NCBI GenBank assembly: GCA_937982605.1
Contig: CALJLC010000260.1
Span: 1-6,807 of the forward strand
Source: an uncultured Gemmatimonadales bacterium
GTDB lineage: Bacteria; Gemmatimonadota; Gemmatimonadetes; Longimicrobiales; Gaopeijiaceae
Direction: 5' to 3'
Length of the DNA stretch: 6,807 nt
The position numbers and the translations under genes are program-made. This document shows, piece after piece, positions 1 to 4,688 of the stretch. The notes under the pieces were generated by a model. That model had not been told where the DNA came from and did no database searches. It worked only from the letters and a program-made list of their open reading frames with translations. The stretch's first letter is position 1, and each line of letters starts with the position of its first letter.

Positions 1-555
1 CTGAAGGGTTACAAGACGGTCACGCTGCTGGAGATCACCGCGGGCCAGGGCACGGTCGGCCTCGAGATCGCCAAGGCGTGGGCCGACGTGGACGTCGTGC
101 TCGCCCCGATCGGCGGTGGCGGCCTAGCGAGCGGCGTCGCCGCGGCGGTGAAGCGCCTGCTGCCCAAGGCCCGCGTCGTCGGCGTCGAGCCCGAGGGGGC
201 CGCGTCGATGCGGGCCGCGCTCGACGCCGGAGCGCCGACGATGCTCTCCGAGGTCGACACGATCGCCGACGGGCTCAAGCCGGTCATCGCGGGGGACCTC
301 ACCTTCGAGCACGCCCGGGCGCTCCTCGACGACGTCGTGACGGTCGGTGACGACGCCATCCGCCGCGCGGCCGCCATGCTCGTGCACCGCCAGAAGCTGG
401 TCGTCGAGTGGAGCGGCGCCGCCACGACCGCGGCGCTGCTGTCCGGCCGGGTCCGGACCGACGGCGGCCGCGTGGCGGCGGTCATCAGCGGCGGCAACCT
501 CGAGACGCCGGCCCGGCTCGGAGACAGCCCGGCCGCACCGCAGGTGATCACCTGA
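1..555 (+). CDS. Threonine/serine dehydratase-like PLP enzyme, C-terminal part (5' end outside window)
   Basis: The reading frame is open from base 1 and ends at TGA 553-555, giving 184 C-terminal residues of a fold-type II PLP enzyme (family full length roughly 310-330 when no ACT domain is present). Visible signatures, numbered from the first visible residue, are AGQGT (14-18), the glycine-rich phosphate-binding loop GGGGL (38-42), VEPEGA (62-67), the ADGL segment (89-92), WSGAAT (137-142) and SGGN (163-166), whose Ser normally faces the pyridine nitrogen of PLP. The Schiff-base lysine lies upstream of the window. Members deaminate threonine or serine to the 2-oxo acid plus ammonia; some racemise serine. 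There is no C-terminal ACT domain, so a catabolic or short-type enzyme is more likely than the feedback-regulated biosynthetic IlvA. The first 12 residues do not show the usual PF/HP-rich stretch before AGQGT. The stop codon overlaps the next start by one base. The family is secure; the substrate is not. Confidence 0.9.
   Translation: MKGYKTVTLLEITAGQGTVGLEIAKAWADVDVVLAPIGGGGLASGVAAAVKRLLPKARVVGVEPEGAASMRAALDAGAPTMLSEVDTIADGLKPVIAGDLTFEHARALLDDVVTVGDDAIRRAAAMLVHRQKLVVEWSGAATTAALLSGRVRTDGGRVAAVISGGNLETPARLGDSPAAPQVIT
541..554 (+). promoter_or_regulatory. Extended Shine-Dalgarno inside a perfect 14-bp palindrome, upstream of the HAD gene
   Basis: Bases 541-554 read CAGGTGATCACCTG, a perfect palindrome directly before the ATG at 555. 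AGGTGATC (542-549) is complementary over 8 bases to the GATCACCT found at the 3' end of bacterial 16S rRNA, and lies 5 bases from the ATG, so it can serve as the ribosome binding site. As RNA the palindrome could fold into a 5-bp stem with a GATC loop that hides this site. It also encodes the last four residues (QVIT) of the preceding enzyme. The ribosome-binding role is likely; regulation by folding is speculative. Confidence 0.5.
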
Positions 556-1238
556 TGCGCCGCGTCGTCCTCTTCGACATCGACGGCACGCTCGTCTGGG
601 GTGGGCCGGCCAAGGACGCCTTCGTCGAGGCGATGCGTGAGACGTACGGCACGCCCGGGGACTTCGAGCGCGTGAGCTTCGCGGGCAAGACCGATCCCCA
701 GATCGCGCGCGAGCTCCTGGCGGGGGTCGGCATCCCGCACCCCGACATCGACGCGCGCCTCGAGGACCTCTGGGCGCGCTACCTCGGACACCTCGAGGCC
801 CGCCTGCCGGAGCACCCCGTCGAGGTCCTGCCGGGCGTCCCGGAGCTGCTCGACGCCCTCGACGCGCTCGACGACGTCGGGGTCGGCCTCCTCACCGGCA
901 ACATCGCCGGCGGCGCCCGGCTCAAGCTCTCCTCCGGCGGCCTCTGGGGCCGGTTCGCCTTCGGTTCGTACGGCTCGGATCACGAAGAGCGGGACGAGCT
1001 CCCGGCGATCGCGGTGGGGCGGGCCCGCGAGCTGTGGGGAGAGCTGGTGCACGCGGGCGTGGCCATCGTCGTGGGGGACACCCCGCGCGACGTCCAGTGC
1101 GGCCGGGCGGGCGGAACCCGCACCCTCGCGGTCGCCACGGGCTCGTTCTCCGTGACCGACCTGACCGCCGCGGGGGCCGACCACGTGCTCGAGGACTTCA
1201 CCGACACCGGCCGGGTGGTGGAGCTCCTGGCCGGCTGA
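555..1238 (+). CDS. HAD-superfamily hydrolase (phosphoglycolate phosphatase-like)
   Basis: This 227-residue protein has the four HAD motifs in order: DIDGT at residues 8-12 (nucleophile Asp8, general acid/base Asp10), Thr114 in LLTGN (motif II), Lys124 (motif III) and GDTPRD at 174-179 (motif IV, Mg2+-binding acidic residues). An alpha-helical cap is inserted between motifs I and II and contains FAGKTDPQI (42-50), a pattern seen in phosphoglycolate phosphatase-like and beta-phosphoglucomutase-like members. The expected reaction is Mg2+-dependent phosphomonoester hydrolysis in the cytoplasm; the substrate cannot be read from the sequence. The ATG at 555 is chosen because it has a strong upstream Shine-Dalgarno and starts the protein right before motif I, while the open frame further upstream lies antiparallel in use to the dehydratase reading frame. 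It overlaps the dehydratase stop by one base, so the two are probably co-transcribed and coupled. Length is normal and no catalytic residue is missing. Confidence 0.92.
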   Translation: MRRVVLFDIDGTLVWGGPAKDAFVEAMRETYGTPGDFERVSFAGKTDPQIARELLAGVGIPHPDIDARLEDLWARYLGHLEARLPEHPVEVLPGVPELLDALDALDDVGVGLLTGNIAGGARLKLSSGGLWGRFAFGSYGSDHEERDELPAIAVGRARELWGELVHAGVAIVVGDTPRDVQCGRAGGTRTLAVATGSFSVTDLTAAGADHVLEDFTDTGRVVELLAG

Positions 1239-1338
1239 GCGCCGCATCGGCGTCGCTTGATCCCCCCGCCCGGGGGAAACATTTTCCCGATCCAGGCGAA
1301 TGAGACTTTGCCGGATCAGTCAGAACGGAGCGTACGAC
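1239..1338 (+). promoter_or_regulatory. Intergenic leader with several inverted repeats and a weak promoter candidate before the DsbA-like gene
   Basis: This 100-base gap holds four inverted repeats: CGCCG/CGGCG (1240-1252, loop 3); TCCCCC/GGGGGA (1261-1277, loop 5); GGGAAA/TTTCCC (1274-1288, loop 3); and GATCCaGGC/GCCGGATC (1289-1317, one bulged A, loop 12). The second and third share bases 1274-1277 and cannot form together. A weak sigma70-like pair is TTGATC (1257-1262) and CATTTT (1280-1285) with a 17-base spacer. The first hairpin sits directly after the HAD stop and might help end transcription, but there is no proper U-tract. The presence of the repeats is certain; promoter, terminator or operator function is inferred. 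Confidence 0.3.
1327..1330 (+). promoter_or_regulatory. Ribosome binding site deciding the GTG start of the DsbA-like gene
   Basis: GGAG at 1327-1330 lies 8 bases before the GTG at 1339. The in-frame ATG at 1300 has no comparable site and would add 13 residues unlike the rest of the N-terminus, and the internal ATG at 1387 would remove the basic N-terminal segment that precedes the membrane helix. Confidence 0.55.
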
Positions 1339-2076
1339 GTGTCCAGAGGCGAAGAGCGTCGGCAGGCCCGCGAGGCCCAGTCCGACATGCGGAAGTTCTA
1401 CTACATCTTCGGCGCGGTCGCCGTGCTGGGCGTCGGCGCCGTCGGCTGGCAGGTCAGCTCCAGCGTCCTCAGCACCGCGGCGGTCGCGCCGGTCGAGCTG
1501 GGCACGCTGACCGACGAGGAGCTGTTCGAGCTCGCCCAGGGGATGACGCTCGGCGACGAGAACGCCCCGGCCACGATCGTCGAGTTCGGGGACTACCAGT
1601 GCCCGGGATGCGGCGCCTTCGCGATGTCGGTGAAGCCGCAGATCGACCAGCTCCTGGTGGGCGCGGGCCGGGCGAAGTTCGTCTTCTACGACTTCCCCCT
1701 CGTATCGATTCACGGCAACGCCTTCCTGGCGGCGCGCGCGTCGCGCTGCGCGGACGATCAGGGCAAGTACTGGGAGTACCACGAGGCGCTCTTCCGGAAC
1801 CAGTCGCGCTGGTCCGCGGCGTCGATGCCCGCCAGCGCCTTCGAGCAGTACGCGGCGGACGTGGGGCTCGACGAGGGCGCGTTCGAGTCGTGCCTGAACA
1901 GCGATCGGCACGCCGAGGTGGTCACGGCGAACATGCAGCTCGGCCAGCGCATGGGCGTGCGCTCGACGCCGACCGTGCTCGTCAACGCCGGCGGCACGAC
2001 ACGGCAGCTCTCGAGCGTCGACTTCCAGACGCTGTCCTCCACCATCGACGAGCTGACCGGGGCGGGCCGCAACTGA
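1339..2076 (+). CDS. Membrane-anchored DsbA-like thioredoxin-fold protein (CPGC active site)
   Basis: This 245-residue protein starts at GTG 1339. It has a short charged N-terminus (residues 2-19, rich in Arg/Glu), one hydrophobic membrane segment (about 20-38), a linker, then a DsbA/thioredoxin_4-type domain from about residue 65. FGDYQCPGC (83-91) contains the redox pair Cys88/Cys91; FYDFPL (116-121) and the cis-proline loop STPT (209-212, Pro211) are typical of this family. Two further cysteines, Cys137 and Cys185, lie in the helical insert and could form a structural disulfide. The expected role is thiol-disulfide exchange on the outer face of the cytoplasmic membrane, as a disulfide oxidase or isomerase. 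No DsbB or VKOR partner gene lies nearby. The N-terminal segment is not followed by a clear signal-peptidase site or a lipobox Cys, so an uncleaved anchor is more likely than secretion. A 40-base gap separates it from the next gene, suggesting co-transcription. The family is secure; oxidase versus reductase is undecided. Confidence 0.9.
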   Translation: MSRGEERRQAREAQSDMRKFYYIFGAVAVLGVGAVGWQVSSSVLSTAAVAPVELGTLTDEELFELAQGMTLGDENAPATIVEFGDYQCPGCGAFAMSVKPQIDQLLVGAGRAKFVFYDFPLVSIHGNAFLAARASRCADDQGKYWEYHEALFRNQSRWSAASMPASAFEQYAADVGLDEGAFESCLNSDRHAEVVTANMQLGQRMGVRSTPTVLVNAGGTTRQLSSVDFQTLSSTIDELTGAGRN

Positions 2077-2092
2077 GCCCTTCCCGGACGGC

Positions 2093-2108
2093 CCGCGCTC
2101 CGCGGAGA
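2093..2108 (+). promoter_or_regulatory. Ribosome binding site partly inside a small hairpin, before the 64-residue gene
   Basis: GGAGA (2104-2108) lies 8 bases before the ATG at 2117. The first two G bases are also the end of a perfect inverted repeat, CCGCG (2093-2097) / CGCGG (2101-2105) with a 3-base loop, which could partly mask the site. In DNA this GC-rich, such a short stem may be chance. Confidence 0.4.
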
Positions 2109-2116
2109 CCGCACCG

Positions 2117-2311
2117 ATGAGCGACACCGTGAAGGTGCGGCTCCTCTTCGTGGACGACGGCGAGTATCACCACGAGACCGTGGAGATCCCGGCGGCGTCG
2201 CTGGAGGGCCACGAGCGCCTGATCGACTGCCTCCGCGAGGACCCGGCGGTGCTCGAGCGGCTCTACTTCGACGTCGACCGGCTCGTCACGGCATACCTGA
2301 AGGAAGACTGA
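2117..2311 (+). CDS. Small acidic protein of unknown function (64 residues)
   Basis: I do not recognise a characterised family. The start is an ATG with GGAGA 8 bases upstream, 40 bases after the DsbA-like gene. The protein is acidic (16 Asp/Glu against 7 Lys/Arg), has a single Cys at position 38 and no signal or membrane segment. Residues 5-24 look like a beta hairpin (alternating VKVRLLFV, a DDGEYHH turn, then ETVEIP). Residues 26-62 look helical in two parts, split at Pro43. The pattern is of a compact soluble cytoplasmic protein, not random read-through. Its last 26 bases overlap the 3' end of the convergent DUF402 gene. Its link to the DsbA-like protein rests on position only. It is probably a real gene, with function unknown. 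Confidence 0.72.
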   Translation: MSDTVKVRLLFVDDGEYHHETVEIPAASLEGHERLIDCLREDPAVLERLYFDVDRLVTAYLKED

Positions 2312-2834
2312 GCGTCCGGCGCGCCCGTTCGAGCGTCCATTCCCGAACGACCCGCGGCGGCCACGCCCCGCGCTCCGCCTGCTCCAGGATGCGCTCGGCC
2401 TCGCTCCTTACCCGCGCGGCCGTGTCGTCGTCGACGTGGCCGAGCGCCATCGCCTCGTCGAGCTCGTCCTCGTCCAGAAGCGTGACCTCCCCGTCTCGCG
2501 GCCACCAGACGTCGAGGTAGAGGTCCGTGGTCCGCCAGGTGCGACCGTCGATCTCGACGGGCGTGAGCAGGTTGGCGTAGAGGCCGGTAAAGGTGCCGTC
2601 GGCGCGGTGGAAGCGGCCGATGTCGTGCCAGACGCCCGGGAAGGTGAACCAGAGCGCCAGCGAGCCGTCCTCGAGCATCACCGTGTCGCCGAGCCTCATC
2701 GGCTCCTCCATCCGGATCGGCTCGGAGAGGGTCACGATGACGTCGTCGCGCTCCAGCACGACCCGCTGGTCGTAGACCCTCAGGCGGTCCGGCGGGCGAC
2801 GGTAGTGGATGGCGACGCGCGGCGGCTCGCTCAT
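2286..2834 (-). CDS. DUF402 family protein (FomD/nucleotide-phosphatase-like)
   Basis: This is a 182-residue protein. The family core is clear: an N-terminal beta-rich part opening with VAIHYRRPPDR (7-17), GLYANLLTPVEI (84-95), then TDLYLDVWWPRDG (103-115) and the acidic stretch LLDEDELDEA (119-128), followed by a C-terminal helix (about 136-155). Asp104, Asp108, Asp121 and the acids around 123-127 match the metal-binding acidic positions of the family. Characterised DUF402 relatives hydrolyse nucleoside di/triphosphates (staphylococcal Ntdp type) or a cytidylylated phosphonate (FomD of fosfomycin biosynthesis); the substrate here is unknown. The ATG overlaps the preceding XdhC-N stop in ATGA. 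GGGAGG touches the ATG with no spacer, which is too close for standard initiation, so re-initiation after the upstream gene is likely. The next in-frame start (GTG, codon 26) would cut into the domain. The C-terminal end overlaps the convergent 64-residue gene by 26 bases. Confidence 0.85.
   Translation of the reverse strand: MSEPPRVAIHYRRPPDRLRVYDQRVVLERDDVIVTLSEPIRMEEPMRLGDTVMLEDGSLALWFTFPGVWHDIGRFHRADGTFTGLYANLLTPVEIDGRTWRTTDLYLDVWWPRDGEVTLLDEDELDEAMALGHVDDDTAARVRSEAERILEQAERGAWPPRVVREWTLERARRTLSLPSGMP
2310..2349. repeat. Short direct repeat and inverted repeat at the convergent gene ends
   Basis: GAGCGTCC occurs at 2310-2317 and again at 2331-2338. The inverted repeat CGTTCG (2326-2331) / CGAACG (2344-2349) with a 12-base loop follows the stop of the 64-residue gene. 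All of it lies inside the 3' coding end of the DUF402 gene on the other strand. It is the only stem-loop I see near the convergent ends, but there is no T-tract on either side, so calling it a terminator would be a stretch. Confidence 0.25.
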
Positions 2835-3178
2835 CCTCCCGCGGGGTCGGCCGGGTCGACTCGCTCGACGAAGACGTCCATCACGCCGCCGCACACCGCC
2901 GGACTCCACGTCGTGAAGTCCTCGGTCAGTTCGACGCGGACCCGTTCGGGCCGCCCGCTCTGCAGCACGCGCCGCGCGGACTCGATGACCTCGGCCTCGC
3001 CGCACCCGCCGCCGACCGTGCCCACGAGCCCCCGATCGGGGTCGACCACCATGCGCGCGCCGACCTTGCGCGGGGTCGATCCGCGGGTCGAGACGATCGT
3101 GGCCAGGGCGCACGCCCGCCCGGCGCGGCGTGCCTCGATGAGCGCCTCTGCGAGCGCGCGGTCGTCTTCGTGGGTCAT
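2831..3178 (-). CDS. Stand-alone XdhC N-terminal domain protein (XdhC/CoxI family)
   Basis: This 115-residue protein consists only of the XdhC/CoxI N-terminal domain. It shows LATIVSTRGSTPRKVGARM (25-43), the glycine/cysteine motif GTVGGGCGEAEV (53-64, Cys59) and AVCGGVMDVFVE (94-105, Cys96), all conserved in molybdenum-hydroxylase accessory proteins. Family members bind molybdenum cofactor, favour its sulfurated form and deliver it to xanthine dehydrogenase- or CO dehydrogenase-like enzymes. The C-terminal Rossmann domain is absent and the protein stops soon after the domain, as a complete small gene. AGGA (3191-3188) lies 9 bases before the ATG, and the start overlaps the upstream xdhC stop in ATGA. 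The stop in turn overlaps the DUF402 start in ATGA. It probably acts with the longer XdhC protein from the gene just upstream, whose own N-domain has lost these motifs. Confidence 0.9.
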   Translation of the reverse strand: MTHEDDRALAEALIEARRAGRACALATIVSTRGSTPRKVGARMVVDPDRGLVGTVGGGCGEAEVIESARRVLQSGRPERVRVELTEDFTTWSPAVCGGVMDVFVERVDPADPAGG

Positions 3179-4068
3179 GGGTCGGAATCCTGGGGCGTGA
3201 AGAAGCGCTCGGCCACCCGCTCGACCTCGCGCAGCGGCACGCCGCTCCCGCCGCGGGCCAGCAGGATGAGCTCGGCCGCCACCGCCACCGCGATCTCCTC
3301 GGGCGTCTCGGCGCCGATGTCGAGCCCCACCGGCGCGTGGATCCGCGCCAGGGCGTCCGCCTCGAATCCCTCCTCGACGAGCTGGACGTAGGTGGCGCGA
3401 ACCCGCCGCCGGCTGCCGATCATGCCGATGTAGGCAGGGGCCGGATCCGTCCGCAGCGCGCGCACGAGGCACTCGTAGTCGTACTTGTGCCCGCGGGTGA
3501 CGAGCAGGAGGTGGGAGCGCTCGTGGAGCGGGACGTCGGCGAACGGGTCTCCGAAGTCCGCCCGCACGAGCCGGTCGGCGTCGGGGAATCGCTCGCGCGT
3601 CGCGAAGTCCGGCCGGTCGTCGAGCACCGTGACCCGGTACCCGAGCAGGGCCCCCAGGTGTGCCATCGGCTGCGCGATGTGCCCGGCCCCGACGACGACG
3701 AGCTCCCGGAGCGGGCGGCGCACCTCGAGGTAGAGCTCGAAAGGCGTGCCCCCGGACGCCTCGCCCGCGCCGGTCGCGGCGCTCGCGGGGTCGGAGGGCT
3801 GGACGGCGTGCAGGCCGTCGCGCCCGCGCGGGTCGGCGATGAGCCGGTCGAGCGCCTCGACGGCGGCGGCGTCGAGCGGAGCCGAGCCGAGCGAGCCGCG
3901 CGTCGTCGCAGGGCTCCGGTCCGCCGCTCTCGACCGCACGATGCGGGCGCCGACCTCGTGGCCCTCGGGGCCGCCCACGAGGGTGGCGCACGCGGCGGTG
4001 CCCCCGGCCGTCGAGACCTCGAGGAGGAGACGGGCGGCCTGCGCCGGCCCGACGCGGTCCGCGGTCAC
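3175..4068 (-). CDS. xdhC: XdhC family molybdenum-cofactor maturation protein with Rossmann domain and diverged N-domain
   Basis: This 297-residue protein has a GTG start overlapping the preceding stop as GTGA. The C-terminal XdhC Rossmann domain is typical: ELVVVGAGHIAQ (122-133), TVLDDRPDFA (147-156), LLLVTRGHKYD (187-197), YIGMIGSRRR (213-222) and GLDIGAETPEEIAVAVAAEL (248-267). The first 120 residues align by eye with the stand-alone N-domain encoded next door: ACATLV (26-31) with LATIV, HEVGARIV (37-44) with RKVGARMV, LDAAAVEALDRL (65-76) with the helix after GGGC, and GGTPFELYLEV (106-116) with CGGVMDVFVE. The GSTPR, GGGC and CGG-cysteine signatures are absent, however. Members help insert sulfurated molybdenum cofactor into hydroxylases. 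The likely division of labour is Rossmann function here and cofactor-contacting N-domain from the next gene. This is not a frameshifted single gene, because the piece with the intact N-domain lies downstream. Residues 45-65 and 92-108 are low-complexity linkers. Confidence 0.9.
   Translation of the reverse strand: MTADRVGPAQAARLLLEVSTAGGTAACATLVGGPEGHEVGARIVRSRAADRSPATTRGSLGSAPLDAAAVEALDRLIADPRGRDGLHAVQPSDPASAATGAGEASGGTPFELYLEVRRPLRELVVVGAGHIAQPMAHLGALLGYRVTVLDDRPDFATRERFPDADRLVRADFGDPFADVPLHERSHLLLVTRGHKYDYECLVRALRTDPAPAYIGMIGSRRRVRATYVQLVEEGFEADALARIHAPVGLDIGAETPEEIAVAVAAELILLARGGSGVPLREVERVAERFFTPQDSDP
3188..3191 (-). promoter_or_regulatory. Ribosome binding site of the XdhC N-domain gene
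   Basis: AGGA on the minus strand lies 9 bases upstream of the ATG at 3178-3176, inside the last codons of the upstream xdhC gene. It supports the short 115-residue product over longer in-frame extensions. Confidence 0.45.
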
Positions 4069-4688
4069 CCGCTTCCGCCCCCGGCCAGGCTCGCCCGAAG
4101 TCGCTCGAGCGCCTCGGGGGTGTCGACGTCGATCACCACGCCCGGCTCGTCGAAGTCGACCAGGCACGCGCGCCCGAGGTGGCGGTGGACCACGGTCCGC
4201 GCACCTCCCTCCAGCTCCGGGTCGGAGAGCTCCGCGAAGAGCGAGCGACGGAAGATCGCCGGGTGCCCCCGCTTGCCGGCGTGCACCGGGATCGTGAGCG
4301 AGGCACCCGACCGCCGGCTCGCCTCGAGGAGGCGCGCGACGTGGGCCCCTTCGACGAGCGGGTGGTCGAGCGGGAGCCACGCGACGGCGTCGACGTCGGG
4401 GTCGAGACGGTCGAGCGCGCGGCGCAGCGAGGTGATCGGCCCGTCCCCGGGGTCGGGGTTGAGCACGACCTCGACGTCGAGTCGCTCCGCCTCCGCCCGC
4501 ACCGACCCCTCCTGCTCGGCTACCACCACGACGACGCGGCTGCAGCCGCCCTCCCGCAGCGCCTCGGACACCCGTTCCAGGAAGGACCGCCCCTGCACGT
4601 CGATCGTCGCCTTCGGGCGACCCATCCGCCGGGACGCGCCCGACGCCGGCACCACGCCCACCACGCGGAGGCGGTCAGCGGCCGGCAC
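4065..4688 (-). CDS. MobA/MocA-like nucleotidyltransferase (probable molybdopterin cytidylyl/guanylyltransferase)
   Basis: This 207-residue protein belongs to the MobA-like NTP transferase family. The N-terminal signature is VVPASGASRRMGRPK (12-26), against the usual LAAGxSxRMGxxK, so Pro and Ser replace Leu and Ala. Further matches are NPDPGDGPITSLR (77-89), WLPLDHP (104-110, with the metal-binding Asp108), GHPAIF (141-146), EGGARTVV (160-167) and the C-terminal VIDVDTPEAL (185-194). Family members move a nucleotide from CTP or GTP onto molybdopterin, giving the dinucleotide cofactor. XdhC neighbours point to the cytosine form used by molybdenum hydroxylases (MocA), but the specificity is inferred. 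The chosen start is GTG 4688-4686, which overlaps fadJ by 14 bases. GTG codons at 4664 and 4661 would give a product 8 or 9 residues shorter, starting right at the first strand, and no clear Shine-Dalgarno decides between them. The stop overlaps the xdhC start as GTGA. Confidence 0.87.
   Translation of the reverse strand: MPAADRLRVVGVVPASGASRRMGRPKATIDVQGRSFLERVSEALREGGCSRVVVVVAEQEGSVRAEAERLDVEVVLNPDPGDGPITSLRRALDRLDPDVDAVAWLPLDHPLVEGAHVARLLEASRRSGASLTIPVHAGKRGHPAIFRRSLFAELSDPELEGGARTVVHRHLGRACLVDFDEPGVVIDVDTPEALERLRASLAGGGSG

Noticed and set aside
9..1247. 412-residue open frame on the minus strand
   Set aside because: It is antisense to the dehydratase and HAD genes and has no domain signature; its length is explained by the scarcity of stop codons in GC-rich DNA.
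1198..2127. 309-residue minus-strand frame over the DsbA-like gene
   Set aside because: It is antisense to a gene with a clear CPGC active site and cis-Pro loop, and its translation shows no family features.
2326..2349. Rho-independent terminator after the 64-residue gene
   Set aside because: The stem is only 6 bp with a 12-base loop and no T-run follows; it also lies in DUF402 coding sequence.
3841..3910. Short GAGCC/GCGAGC-rich repeats
   Set aside because: They are imperfect, in-frame codon runs within a low-complexity Ala/Ser/Gly linker of XdhC and have no regular period.
2831..4068. XdhC broken by a frameshift into two pieces
   Set aside because: The intact N-domain is encoded downstream of the Rossmann domain in transcription order, each piece has its own start, and the long protein retains its own diverged N-domain. 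A single frameshift cannot give this layout.
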